The notes beneath the pieces were generated by a model that ran no database searches, was not told the origin of the DNA, and worked only from the letters and a program-made list of their open reading frames with translations. The position numbers and the translations under genes are program-made. From contig NC_079879.1 in NCBI RefSeq assembly GCF_029227915.1, positions 13,766,001 through 13,830,000 on the forward strand: 64,000 nucleotides of DNA, given 5' to 3'. This DNA comes from Hydractinia symbiolongicarpus. Taxonomy: Eukaryota > Cnidaria > Hydrozoa > Anthoathecata > Hydractiniidae. Shown here one piece after another: positions 49,320 through 59,892 of this stretch. The number at the start of each line of letters is the position of its first letter. Position 1 is the first letter of the stretch.

Positions 49320-50331
49320 AGTATATATAGCTATAAACCTAGAGCAAAATACAAGTCCAACAGAGGCGAGTGGCCTCTCGGTGTAACTAACTTGGAACAT
49401 CAGGACCTCTATGTGTCTACGACTCAGCACATTTCCGTGGCCTTCCCACAGTTCACCAAGTACCCTATCAAAGTCGCCACTAACCTGTTGCACGATCCTG
49501 TGAGTGTAAATTGGAAAGGCCAAGCCTTGGAGTATTGGAACATTCGGGTGAATTTTGCTTGTCATTGCGCGACAACGGCGTTGGGGATCTCTGCTAGGCA
49601 TATGGATGGCTCCGTGCCTCTCGTTAACGCCATCTTTAAATTCCATGTCTATTACCACATGAGACGTATCCTAGCTAGAATGAAGGTACCCATGCCCTAC
49701 GAAGGAGGTTTTTCACAGTACGAGAACCTGCCCAGGTATGCCGCGTATACGGTGCAGATCCTAATAGCCTCTACAAGTTCAAAGCTCTCATGTCATCATT
49801 GACGAGTGGTAGATGGTGGCCACAGGTTGATGGAGATTGGGCCAAGTTTATCATTCCTACTAGCCAGGGTCTGACATCGGAGGGCCTAGCCAAGCGAAGC
49901 GAGAGTATTCACGTCTATGTTGTCTTATTGCTAGGATCTCAAGCGAGTGCAAAGGCCTCAATCTTAGGCTCTAACGCTGATAACTATACAGCTAGACAGA
50001 TCCTCCTGCAAAAATTCGTAGCCATGGTTCAACGTGAGGAAAACGTAGGTCAAGACATCAACGAATTTCAAAAAGTGTTACAGTACGCATTGGTAAAATT
50101 GTGGGGTATAACAATAACATTTTTATCGCACCCTCTAACATAGGCGTGGGGGTGAAGCTAGACCCGAATACCATGGCTGTCAAGACATCCTTCACTACAC
50201 CTTCTAGGCAAAATATCAAGAAGACCATGCCTGATACCAAGGAAGCCTATAGGCAGCATGAGGATACCAAAGCCACGCTGGTTACGGTAGGAGTAGGAAT
50301 TATCCTTGTGTATATATGGATGAAGAAATAG
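49317..50331 (+). pseudogene. Polinton conserved protein with C-terminal transmembrane helix, broken
   Basis: Three frames in succession: 49317 to about 49757 (KYKSNRGEWPLGVTN), then DPNSLYKFKALMSS to about 50100 (HVYVVLLLGSQAS), then GYNNNIFIAPSNIGVGVKLD to a stop at 50329. Frameshifts lie near 49757 and 50097. The last 20 residues (TLVTVGVGIILVYIW) are a membrane anchor. I recognise it only as a protein found in cnidarian Polintons. A virion role is likely from position. Confidence 0.5.
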
Positions 50332-50363
50332 GTCTAATGTGTTTTATCAACATACTAGACTCT

Positions 50364-51616
50364 TCATCGACTCTTACGCCTCCTGTTACTCACATAAGCC
50401 ATCATGATACCTACAGTACCTGCTATGGCCATGTACAGATGCTTTGCCACAAATTCCACGATTTTGGCGGCTACTCGGAAGAAGAATGATACGATCGTAC
50501 CAAAGATCCCTGGTAATGCGGCCCCAGCCTTACCTGCCAAATATTTTAAAAATTTCCCGAGTCTCTCCAGCTGCTTTTGAACAAATCCTTTGCTACCACC
50601 ACCTCCTCCAGCACTTCCTCCTGCTGCCCCACCACCCGTGAGTGCTAATACCAGGGCTGATATCAGTAGACCAACAGCAGAAACGATACTAGCAATAGTA
50701 ATCCCTTTCTCTTTGAACATGATCTTGAGCTTTTCTACCAAGGTTTTATCATCCCCCGCGATTTTCATGAGTGTATTTTTAATCGCCTTGAACTAGGTAT
50801 TGATTCTAGAGAGACCATGTTCTTCTATTGCCGCCTTTCGATCATCCTTTAGCCTTTCACGATTTTCCTTGGCCTTATCGAGGTCCTCATCCTAGATATT
50901 TTGCTGCTCTTCTGATACGTCGGACCCAGCTTTCTTCGCCTCAACCCTCTTGATCTTGTCATCTGCCTTTGAAAGCTCGCCATCGTAGTAGATCATCTTA
51001 GTTTTCACTTTATTCAAGTCGTCCTGGAGCGTTCTAACATAGAAATGAAGCTTTCTTCTTTCACGTTCATCGAAGGCTTCGGTAAAGGAAGTATTCTCCA
51101 TGAGGCTCTACGTTTCATCGAGCACGTTTTCGAGTAATGGCAGCATCTCCATGTCATCAGCTTTGTCCTCGATGGTATCAATATTATTCAAGAGTCCCTG
51201 GCCATCTTTTTACTACCCTTGTGTGGTGTGGTATAGTCGGTAAAGCCCAGAGCGTGCAATCGTCGCACGCCTAGATCCCTCACTATCGCGGAAACTTTCC
51301 TAATTTCACCATTTTGTTTCGTGAGCTCTACACCATCGAAAAAAAGCTGGTTCCCATCCATTTCAAAGTCATCATAATGTCTCGCGAGTGGTTGACCGAG
51401 CTCCTCATCAAGGGCTTCATAGAGGCTATCAACCTTCGATTCCAATAATTCCCGCCTTGCCGTGTCAGTGAGGCTGCCTCGTGAAGTTGTTGCGGGCTCA
51501 GTGCTTGTTCCTTGAATATCCTCGGGTCGAAGGATCTCACTCTCACTGCTGAACTCTTCAGGCTCGGGCCGAATATCTTCCTCCGGCGTAAAATCAAATC
51601 GCGGAGTATCAGTCAT
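50364..51616 (-). pseudogene. Large Polinton protein, coiled coil plus Gly-rich membrane C-terminus, broken
   Basis: It starts MTDTPRFDFTPEED at 51616, with acidic N-terminus, and is broken by stops near 51188 and 50892 and by frame changes. The middle (51101-50892) is a charged coiled coil (DDLNKVKTKMIYYDGELS). The C-terminal part (50768-50364) has a hydrophobic segment, GGGAAGGSAGGGGG, then two or three more membrane-like helices and RRRKSR. Proteins with this layout are usual in Polintons of cnidarians; the role is unknown. Confidence 0.55.
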
Positions 51617-51649
51617 TTATTTCAACTCATGCACCTGTATAAATAAAGA

Positions 51650-52762
51650 ATGTCTGTTTTTGGTAAATTAGATCCAAATAAGGAGGTAAAAACGATGATG
51701 GTCATGAAAGGCAAGAGGCAAAGGGTGAATATATCGCATATACCAAGCACGATCAATCAGAACGAGGATTTGCACGTTGATGTGCCCAACCTTGGTCAAC
51801 ATGATATAATTTTTCCCGGCTCTCTCAAATTGCTGTTCGATTTGGAGCTGACTGACACCAATACCAAACGTACTATAGTCTCTAATATCGGCAAGGCCCT
51901 GGTGCAAAACGTTCGCATCAGCTTGAATGGCAACGAAATTCAAAATATACAAGATTTTAACATACTGGCGGTATATAGAGATTTATTCCTCCCATAATAC
52001 GAGCGTGATAACCTTCTAGTATTAGAGGGTATTAACGATAACGATGGGACCATAAGAGCTTTGCAGGTAAATGCCAGCGATCACGTTGGTAACAATGAAG
52101 AGAAAGCGATAGTAGCAGCTTACGGCAACACTTTTTCCATTTCTATCGGCAATTTTTTTCGTTGACTCGTGATCTCCCATTTTACCAGGCTGGAATCCAT
52201 GATAGACTCTTGTTCATCCTGCATTTCGCGTCTTACGGTGATGTGATAAAGGATGCAGGGACGGCAGCCGTTGGGAGCACGGCTGCCAAGCCAGCCGATT
52301 CTGCTTACAAAATAACCAATATCTGCCTAGAGTTTGACAAAGTTTCGAATGAAGAATTGGCGAGTGCAATGATGAGCCGTTATTCCCGGCTTGCTTTGCC
52401 ATATGAGCGTGTGCTTAGGAGTTAAGTTGTTATAATAAAGAAGGCTGAAACGTCGTACAACCTACAACTCGATACGCCAAGCAAAAGCCTTAAGGGTATT
52501 CTCTTGTTATTTAAAGATAATAATGCAGATAAGGCATATGCTGGTAACAATGAAAAATTCTATAATCCTGGTATATCGTCGGTTAGTGTCCCGATTGAGG
52601 GAGAACCCAATCAGCTCTTTTCCAACACGATGCTCCAAAAGATCACATGGAGCAAGTAGCTGAGCTCTTCGGTCAACGTGATTCCATAGTGACCATAGGC
52701 CAATTCTTTACGGAAAGATACGGAAAGATCCTGGATGGTCGTTTTCATTCAGTAGAATATTA
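51650..52762 (+). pseudogene. Polinton major capsid protein (double jelly-roll type), broken
   Basis: Opens at 51650 (MSVFGKLDPNKEVKT) and keeps similar coding through NVRISLNGNEIQNIQDFNIL, a stop at 51995-51997, ERDNLLVLEGI, a frameshift near 52160, FLTRDLPFYQAGIHDRLLFI, a stop at 52423, and a last part ending GQFFTERYGKILDGRFHS near 52760. Length of about 370 codons is short for a full double jelly-roll protein, so sequence may also be missing. Identified by its beta-rich pattern and place beside the virion genes. Confidence 0.65.
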
Positions 52763-52808
52763 AGACCATCAAAATTTGTTTTATTGGTCTTGGATCTACA
52801 AAATAAAT

Positions 52809-53199
52809 GGCAAGTCTCGCGATAATGGCTGGCGGGGCGTGATCAACGCTCTAGAATTCTTGGAGAGTAACTATCTCTTCAGCAAACTAAGTGGGCATGG
52901 TGAGGAAGAGCGCAAAAGACACGATAAAACTATTGAACAACTCCAAGCCGCTCAGGTGGGTGCGCGATCGTCAAGCGAAGATCGATTGGTACAATCGGCA
53001 ACGTGAGCTTAAGCGTCAAACTGGCGAGAGTCTTAAAGAACTCAATGAAGGCATGCGACAGTACTATATAGCGACGATCGAAAAAGCTCCCAAACTATCC
53101 GACTACTATATACCCAGCAAACAGCAACAAGACGGCGAACTGACTTTCATCGTAGGGTCCTTGGCTCTGCTGGGTTTCGCGGTGTACAAGCACATGTAA
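52809..53199 (+). pseudogene. Polinton small virion-type protein with C-terminal membrane helix, broken
   Basis: A hydrophobic or disrupted start near 52809 is followed in one frame by SNYLFSKLSGHGEEERKRHD and, after a frameshift near 52955, by a basic coiled coil (KIDWYNRQRELKRQTGESL) and LSDYYIPSKQQQ with a final membrane segment (FIVGSLALLGFAVY). This layout recurs in Polintons. Confidence 0.5.
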
Positions 53200-53208
53200 G
53201 GAATATTT

Positions 53209-53231
53209 TTGACATGTATAATAAACATGTC
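53209..53231. promoter_or_regulatory. Inverted repeat at integrase start
   Basis: The sequence gacatgtataataaacatgtc consists of two 7 bp arms around a 7 bp AT spacer and ends within the ATG of the integrase gene. It is comparable with the palindromes at 49298 and 55846. Confidence 0.5.
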
Positions 53232-54239
53232 AAAAGCGCATATCATTACTCCTGAGGAAGCAGGAAAGTTAAGTCAAATCTACTACCAGCCCGAACATCT
53301 TTGGACTGGACGCAAGGCGGTCGCTAAGCTCGTTGAGAGCACTGACCTCTCAAAAAAGAAAATTATACATTGGCTGAGTCGGCAAATTGCTTGGCTCAGG
53401 CATATCAAAGGCTTCAAGCGCATTAATTACCCGCATTTCACCGTTACAAAGCCTAATCATATGCATCAATTCGACCTACTCTATATGCCCCACGATAGGG
53501 TATATGGCAACACCTATAAATATACACTAACAGGCATTGACGTGGCATCTCGCTACAAAGTGGCAAGACCGCTACGTACTAAGAAGTGAACGTACTAAGC
53601 TAGTGAAGTTGCGGAGATGCTCCGCGATATTTACAAAGCAGGGCCTCTCCGATATCCGAGTATCTTCCAATGTGATAATGGGTCAGAATTCAAATCAGAC
53701 GTGACGAAGCTGTTAGAATCCAAAGCTGTCGAGATCAAGCGTGCTACTACCAAGTACCATCATACTTTCACGGCATTCGTGGAGTCCTACAACAAAGTAC
53801 TCGCACAAAGGCTCTTCAAACCCCAAGATGCGCAAGAGCTACTAACTGACGAACAGAGTACCACATGGGTCAAGCATCTGTACACTATCGTGAAAACCAT
53901 GAACAATTCCAAGACGGCCATGATCGGTATGAAACCTTCAAAAGCCATCAAGCTCGATGATGTGCCGATTGCGAAAGCGAGGAGTATCCTGAGGAAACTT
54001 TGCCTGATGACGGCTTATCTCTGTATCTGCTACAACCCGGCGAGCAACATTGCGATACTCGGAAACGCGCGACGGATTCCTGGTGGAGCAAAAAGACGTA
54101 TAGACTCGATCGTATCGTGACTGGTACACGCCTCCTGTACTACTTGGCAGATGGGCCTGATCGGAGTTTTGTGGCTGAAGAATTAATGCTAGTACCCGAG
54201 GATGTAGAATTGCACCCGGATTATGTGAAACAATGGTAA
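53227..54239 (+). pseudogene. Polinton integrase (retroviral-type DDE), broken
   Basis: An N-terminal helical region is followed by the rve core: HQFDLLYMP (first Asp), FQCDNGSEFK (second Asp) and FVESYNKVLAQRLF (Glu). Two in-frame stops at about 53587-53600 sit in a small duplication of cgtactaag. A frameshift near 53985 puts the C-terminal region (PDDGLSLYLL, then RLDRIVTGTRLLYYL, chromodomain-like) in another frame, ending at 54239. Integrase inserts Polinton DNA and makes 6 bp target duplications. All three catalytic residues are still visible. Confidence 0.85.
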
Positions 54240-54282
54240 TATTTCTCGATTTTTTGTGGCTCATAAGAGCAACAAAAACATA

Positions 54283-55241
54283 TTATGACATATCGATATC
54301 ATACAACCCTTCGAATAACTCGCGTGTGGCGTCATCTGGTAAACTAAAATGATTTCGCCATGAATTAGCTATCCCAAGATTATCATCCCTGAACCTATTC
54401 CATGTATATACGGCGTTGGGATCATCACATATTGGATTTCTCTCGATCATATTAGGATACATCTCCCGTAGGGTACGGAGATAATCGTTTAAAGATCTGC
54501 GCTGGCTACGAATTATATAGTGGGGATGTTGGCCTTTTTTCCCACATTCATTAGGATAGTTCTTGTCAATAACACATATCACATTATCATACGGATAACC
54601 ATTGGGAACATAACGATCACGGAGTTCCGCAATTTCCAATGTTCGTAGATCTAGCTGGTTCTCTCGCTCCTTCAGGTCATCATTAAGTATTGCGAGGGCT
54701 TGACGATGCTCTTCTATGGTTTCTTTTAATTTTTCGATATCCTTTACCGCAAGTTATTTCATAATCTCAAGTGCCTTTGATTTCTTGAACGCGAACAAAT
54801 CTCCAAAGCACTATTTAATGTTATGAAAGCATCATGAGGATTTTTAATTTTTCCAAGGGGTTGGTTTAAAAACAACACATTTCATCACGGGAGATGGTGG
54901 GTTTATCCTGATATGACTCTGCAATCTTCTCAATCCCAAGAAACTTCCCGAGATCAGCACGTTTAAACATGGGTTGACCCTGGTTGTTTAATAATATCTC
55001 AATAGCTCCAACAGGTATTGTGTTTAACGCAAGAGAGGACATTTTTATTATTTACATTACCCCAACCAGGGTCCATATAACTAGGACGGTTATAAAAAAA
55101 ATACTTGGGATTCCTTTCTCTCTCCAGAACATCACGAAGCTCTTCGTCAAGAGCCTCTATGCTCCGCTCCAAATGTGGTATCCTATCCATTTCCTCATGA
55201 CAGGCAGCCAGCTGATTTTCTAAGGTTCTTATATATGACAT
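54283..55241 (-). pseudogene. Polinton conserved protein with coiled coil and YVPNGYPYDN domain, broken
   Basis: It starts MSYIRTLENQLAACHEE at 55241 as a coiled coil, with FFYNRPSYMDPGWGN before the first break near 55000. The region 54640-54998 still looks coding in pieces but has stops. The C-terminal part (54639-54283) carries YVPNGYPYDNVICVIDK and GKKGQHPHYIIR to a stop. The function is not known. The conserved layout in cnidarian Polintons argues for one original gene. Confidence 0.5.
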
Positions 55242-55840
55242 TTATTCTAGAACACTCCAGGCCCTAGGATGTTCCACTCTAATATACAAACAGGCATGTT
55301 TGGATTTTTTCAACTGATTCCTGATCGCTTCCCAGTCGTTAATTATGTTTGTCTCTTTATCCACCAATTTGAGATCAGATCTTTTGTGCGGGTACCACAT
55401 GAGCAGTTGCTTTTTCTGCCGGCGGAGGTTCTTCGTTAAAGCGGTATAGCTTTGAGTTAAGAGCCATAGACTGTGTCTTCGATGTCTCCCGCTGATAGCT
55501 AACTCGAGCAAGGGTTGCCTTTTTTTGTCGAGAGATTCATCAGAGATGACGTCGTCAATTATAAAGAGCGTGTCTTCACCTGCGAGAAGTTTAAAAATTT
55601 GCTTATCCAATAGAACAGCTGGTCACCTGGCTCTATCAAAAACACATAGTCATCCTTCCAAAGCGATGCTCTATCAAGGTAAGTGGTGTTCCATCGAATT
55701 GTTGGACATAGGATCACTATATTATGAAAATGATCCTTGTACTCATTCTCCAAAAGATCGAGAACACGTTGGGTCTTGCCACACGAGGTATGGCCTGTAA
55801 ATATTGTAGTGCAGGGGTCTTTAACTATATCAAAAGTCAT
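55242..55840 (-). pseudogene. Polinton DNA-packaging ATPase (FtsK/HerA, A32-like), frameshifted
   Basis: Residues about 13-21 are a Walker A loop, GHTSCGKTQ. After a frameshift near 55605 the Walker B strand reads TLFIIDDV and the next helix region RHRRHSLWLLTQS. The frame then runs to a stop at 55242, one base from the start of the neighbouring minus-strand gene at 55241. Such ATPases pump DNA into capsids. With both motifs present but a frameshift between them, this copy is inactive. Confidence 0.8.
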
Positions 55841-55845
55841 TTATT

Positions 55846-55869
55846 CATGTATACCACGTGGTATACATG
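55846..55869. promoter_or_regulatory. Perfect 24 bp palindrome upstream of ATPase
   Basis: The sequence runs catgtataccac then gtggtatacatg, its exact reverse complement, with CACGTG at the centre. It lies 6 bp upstream of the ATPase start and just beyond the 3' end of the next gene. Possible binding site or hairpin. Confidence 0.6.
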
Positions 55870-55883
55870 AAACTTGTAGGTGA

Positions 55884-56126
55884 TTACTTATGTGGCATCA
55901 TGGAACGCTTATACCAGCCTTGCTTAATCGCGTAATCGTCAAATAAGATAGCCCCAGTCATATATCCTGCCAAATTAACCCCGTCCTCAAGATCCATCTT
56001 GGCACCTGGTCGAGAAACCCCTAGCGCCTTTTTTGCACCTAGTACTAGCAGAATAGTATATGATACTAATCTCACGGATTCCCATAAAGAATCTATAACC
56101 TCTTTCTGATATTCTTTGCTGCTCAT
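55884..56126 (-). CDS. Small Polinton membrane protein, 80 aa
   Basis: Begins MSSKEYQKEV. Two hydrophobic segments are visible (VSYTILLVLGAKKALG and LAGYMTGAILFDDYAI), with a short basic tail. Frame intact. Small membrane proteins of this kind sit near the ATPase in Polintons. Function unknown. Confidence 0.5.
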   Translation of the reverse strand: MSSKEYQKEVIDSLWESVRLVSYTILLVLGAKKALGVSRPGAKMDLEDGVNLAGYMTGAILFDDYAIKQGWYKRSMMPHK

Positions 56127-56483
56127 GCTTTATTATACCATATCGCATGTGAAAAATATCAATATCTGGCTGGGCTTGGGGTTTTGAAGGTTGACGCTGC
56201 TCTGGTGCACGTGTTTCGGTAGGCTGTTGATCCGCTGCGGGCTGCTTACGTAAAATATGATATACCTCTCCTACACAAGCGAGTATAGCAACGATGCCTG
56301 CAGCGCCATAGAGATAGACACTTCGCATGGACTTGGGAGGAACTGCTCTTGGGAATTACCTTTGCTCATGTTCTTCTCCAAGTCGGCTTTGTTCTTGCGA
56401 TTCCATTCCGCAAGTCTCTTGCCAGCTGCAACACGACCTTCATTCTTCTTGGTAATTACTTGGTTAGTAGACTCTTCACTCAT
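55987..56483 (-). pseudogene. Small Polinton protein with one membrane helix, frameshifted
   Basis: An N-terminal frame (56483 to about 56330) is charged, with RVAAGKRLAEWNRKNK. The continuation, in another frame, starts SVYLYGAAGIVAILA, a membrane helix, then a Pro/Gln-rich tail. A one-base shift near 56330 separates them. The tail overlaps the start of the 80 aa gene. Confidence 0.5.
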
Positions 56484-56518
56484 TTTTTATAAGCCACGAG
56501 ACTTATAAAATCTTCTTT

Positions 56519-56662
56519 TTATGATGGAGGGCTTGTATCATTCACCGATTCGGGGGCACCCTGTTTAGAAATCTGAGTATGATTTATCGTGTGGGCAGCT
56601 ACCAACAGAGGCGCGAGGAATCGACCAAAGGTTGTGTACAGGACTATACCCAGGTCAGCCAT
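56519..56662 (-). CDS. 47-residue Polinton mini-protein
   Basis: ATG at 56662 to TAA at 56519. Residues 1-25 (MADLGIVLYTTFGRFLAPLL) are hydrophobic, followed by VAAHTINHTQ and a polar tail. Placement between two conserved Polinton genes, an intact frame and family resemblance support a real short gene. Function unknown. Confidence 0.5.
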   Translation of the reverse strand: MADLGIVLYTTFGRFLAPLLVAAHTINHTQISKQGAPESVNDTSPPS

Positions 56663-56693
56663 GGATTCTTTTATAATAGTTCTAGATCATCTT

Positions 56694-57116
56694 TTATAAT
56701 AATTCTAGATCATGGCGTAGAGCCTCGGGACTATCAAGCGGTACAATATTGCCTATGACCTTCGTATACATACTTATCGCGTGGGTACTGAGAGCCAAGG
56801 CAGTCTTGGCTCCTTTCTCATAGAGGTCGCGTTCGACTACCTCTGCATGTATTTTCTCGACAATTTCATCTGATGCCTTATCGATGAAATTATCTGTGCA
56901 TTTTTTCGGTAAAAGATGAGGCTTGGTCTTACAGATGTCTTTCAGGATTTGGCGTTTGTCTAATTTTTGCTCAAGCGCTTCTGGTGGTGTATCTACAACA
57001 TCGTCGAATATTTCTGCTAAGTTGTGAGCCATATTTATTATACGCCGGTACCTATGTAAAAAAACAAGTATCAAGATGTATGGGAGTATGATCGCGATCA
57101 GTAATAATAACTCCAT
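56694..57116 (-). CDS. Polinton conserved protein with N-terminal membrane anchor, 140 aa
   Basis: Residues 1-22 are a membrane helix (LLLIAIILPYILILVF). An internal Met at about residue 30 starts a soluble helical part with DDVVDTPPEALEQKLDKRQI, KPHLLPKKCTD and HAISMYTKVIG. Frame intact, and adjacent (2 bp) to the polymerase C-terminal frame. In related elements the start is often at the internal Met, so the leading helix could be spurious. Function unknown. Confidence 0.55.
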   Translation of the reverse strand: MELLLLIAIILPYILILVFLHRYRRIINMAHNLAEIFDDVVDTPPEALEQKLDKRQILKDICKTKPHLLPKKCTDNFIDKASDEIVEKIHAEVVERDLYEKGAKTALALSTHAISMYTKVIGNIVPLDSPEALRHDLELL

Positions 57117-57118
57117 TT

Positions 57119-59223
57119 TTATTTCTTCAACCGATAATGACCCCGGGCAAGCGTTGTTATTTGATCAGCTTGTACGATCCTTTTATCGTCAGCTCTATTA
57201 AGCGCGATTTTTGTGACTTCCTGCGTGTATGTAACATGACCTTTGTTATTAATACAACGCCAGGTTTTGTTTATGTCAATACCTTCATTCAGACATTGCT
57301 CATAGTCCTCGAACGTTATACATTTTTTAGTCACGGCTTTTTTTACACCTTTTGCTTTGCGATCACCCCCTCTCTCTTTTGTGAGGCTCTTGTAGGCGTA
57401 GGCTTTGGGCCTCAGAGTTATAAAGGAAGTCATGACTTTCCCGCCTAATTCATCCTTCATCAAGCCCACGACTTTCTTGTTTTTGCCGATGGGGAGAGGT
57501 CTGTTGTCATCCTTGTTATAAGCACTCGTGTCAAACCTCATCTCTACATCATCGGCAAAATCCCGATAGAAATCCTCTGTTCTTATGTGATAGACGAAAC
57601 TATCAGTATCCATGTAACAAATCTTCAATTTACTACCGTACTTTGGCTGCATATAATTACAGTGGAAATCATAGATAACGGTTTTTGACAGATCAAGTAT
57701 GGCCTGCCCAATATATACGGGCTTGTTCATCTTTATTCCTGTTCTACCCATCTCAATACCCATCAAATTTTTACTGAAGCAAATCCCGCTCTTGAAATTT
57801 GGTTGCATGGTCAGCTTCGTATATGCCGCTTCATTCGTAACTAACTTGATATTGTGGTGATTGTGACTGTTTGAAATCCTTCTAAACAATTCATGCAAAA
57901 GTTCATTTTACCATGGTTTTTTGATATCTCGCTTCCCAATAACCTTGATAGATTTTTTATGGCTACGTAATGGTTCTTCTTCTCATCGGTGAGTAGTAGA
58001 AGATTAGCCTGCTGTCTCTTTCTTTCATTAAATGTTGATCGCCGCAAGATATTAAAGCTCCTTCCCGTTACATACAAAACGTTCACGGCAATATCGGGAT
58101 TGTTTCTTTCAAATTTGTTGATGTCCTTGATGGATGTTGGAAACTCAATGCCTTGCCAGTTGTATCGATCTATATAAGGTCGCAGCTTGCTGATTCTTTG
58201 AGGATCTTTTGCTATATCCTCATGATGCAAGGCGGCTACTAAAGCCCATCGAAAGCATTCTTCATCGTTGTTATTCGGGTTGATGATCGCTTTCTTAGTG
58301 GCTATCCACTTTTGTGTTTCGATATATGATAAGCCTCGCGTTAGCTTCAGCTTATGAAAATCAACATCTAAATGCTGAATGCGACCTATGCTAAACCCAG
58401 ATTTGGGTAATGCAGGGTTTTCTACATGTGTTCTGATTTGTGCGAACATCATATCCATCACTTCGTCCACGATTGTTCCCTGAAATACTGATGTCATATT
58501 GCTGTGGAATACCTTGTCTACCTCAATAAACTCGTTGGTACCATCAATGGGTTTTCTCCATAGGATCCAGAGCGAGCATTGGATTTTCGCAGATCCCATT
58601 TCTTCCACTTGGTTTTCAATGAGTTTTTTCACATGTGATCGAACCATGTCCAAGTACCCATTATTATCTGTTCCATCAATACCAGTTATGCGGTAACTCC
58701 TGAATGTTTTGTGTAGAGAATGTTTATGTTCCTTGGGTGTAAAATCATGCTCCTTTTGATCATCCTCTGCATGATCCTCATTTGCCTCCTCCTCGATTTC
58801 ACCAAGAAGGGTCTTTCTTGCTCCATGATATAATGAGAGTATACGATTTTTAACTGATGCAAAGGTTTGCCGTACCGGTCCCTTGATACTCTCTGGTACA
58901 TGTGATAGTAGCCACTCTGACAATTCTCGCAACTTACTCTTTACTATTGGACGCGTTTTTGCCATTTCCTCACGTTCAAAGACATTCATTGCCTCGAGTG
59001 ATGGTACATTTGGCTCTATCTTGCTTTTAATGGGACCAGTCTTTGCCATTTCCTCACGTTCAAAGACATTCATGGCTTCTGGTGAAAATGGAGCAGGAGC
59101 AGGTCCTGAGGATGTATCTAATAAAGCAACAAGATCTACTTTACGTAATTTTGAATAGCCCGTAAGTCCACGGGTTTCCGCGATGGCGTGTAATTGTTTT
59201 ACGGTATTTAAATTCAAATCCAT
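57119..59223 (-). pseudogene. Protein-primed DNA polymerase B with large internal deletion
   Basis: The N-terminal frame starts at 59223 with a SAP/Rho-N-like motif (ETRGLTGYSKLRKVDLVALL), a duplicated phrase EAMNVFEREEMAKT, then the usual long N-terminal region with NNNDEECFRWALVAALH and a NFCMNCLEGF zinc-type motif near 57900. Immediately afterwards, in a shifted frame, the C-terminal palm/thumb part resumes with KLVTNEAAY and the catalytic motif YMDTDSF, running to 57119. The exonuclease domain and palm motifs A and B, several hundred residues, are missing at about 57850-57900. The enzyme would have copied the element from a protein primer. This one cannot work. Confidence 0.85.
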
Positions 59224-59590
59224 CTCCTTTATTATATAGATTTCTGATTCCAACCAACAAATTTTTCTGGCGCATGGTCATTATTCTTACTCATATTCTG
59301 CTATTGCGCATGCGTTGATGACGTCATATGTTGTTTATATCATTTAATATTATATGTTATTATTTGTATTAGTATGATTATGTGTTAGTTATTAGCATAT
59401 GATATCATTTAATATTATTTTGTGTTGGTGACTTGCAGTACAATTAGGGATTTCCCTTTAGTCGACGTCGACTGCGCCAGAACGAACATTTCTCTATCTC
59501 TAAAGTTTCTGGTAATTTTACCTTCTGTGTTTTCATTTGTTTTTACTAGAACAAAAATTGATTTTCAAGTAGCTATCGAGATGCGATAAA

Positions 59591-59779
59591 ATGCCGGGAG
59601 ATAATTGTTCTATAGTTGGATGTCATACTAGTCGAAGAAAAAAAAAGGGGTAGGGATATTTAAGTGGCTGAATGTGATAACAAAAAGTAGTGAGCTCAAT
59701 GAGAATTTTAAGCTGTAGATAAAAAAAACGATCGAGTTTACACCTGCGAAAGACATTTTCATGCGGAAGATATAATTAC
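59591..59779 (+). pseudogene. THAP zinc-finger exon, frameshifted
   Basis: Opens MPGDNCSIVGCHTSRRKKKG, the first cysteine pair of a THAP domain, then stops. Further pieces in other frames are GIFKWLNVITKSSEL and DRVYTCERHFHAED (closing C-x2-H), followed by a gtaagt donor at about 59780. It begins about 90 bp outside the Polinton's right end. Probably the first exon of a P-type transposase. Confidence 0.7.
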
Positions 59780-59892
59780 ATGTAAGTAGCGTACCTTGAA
59801 AAATTACAAAACATTATATTGTGCGGTCCGAAATATAAACTCTTTTTATAAGAATAATTGTAGACTCAGAATCATACAAATTCTAAGATTAT

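Larger units (their letters stand above)
46251..59501. mobile_element. Maverick/Polinton element, decayed, 13.25 kb
   Basis: Terminal inverted repeats of about 275-285 bp (46251-46535 and 59227-59501) start agagatagagaaatgttcgt at the left and read the same on the other strand at the right; 5'-AG...CT-3' ends are usual for Polintons. Inside are protein-primed polymerase B, retroviral-type integrase, packaging ATPase and major and minor capsid-type genes, the set that defines the group, plus several family-conserved small ORFs. No maturation protease was recognised. The expected 6 bp target duplication is not clean (aaaagc left, aaagtt right). Most genes carry stops or frameshifts, so the copy is dead. 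Confidence 0.93.

Noticed and set aside
46245-59507. Clean 6 bp Polinton target duplication
   Set aside because: Flanks aaaagc and aaagtt share only aaag in shifted register; not convincing.
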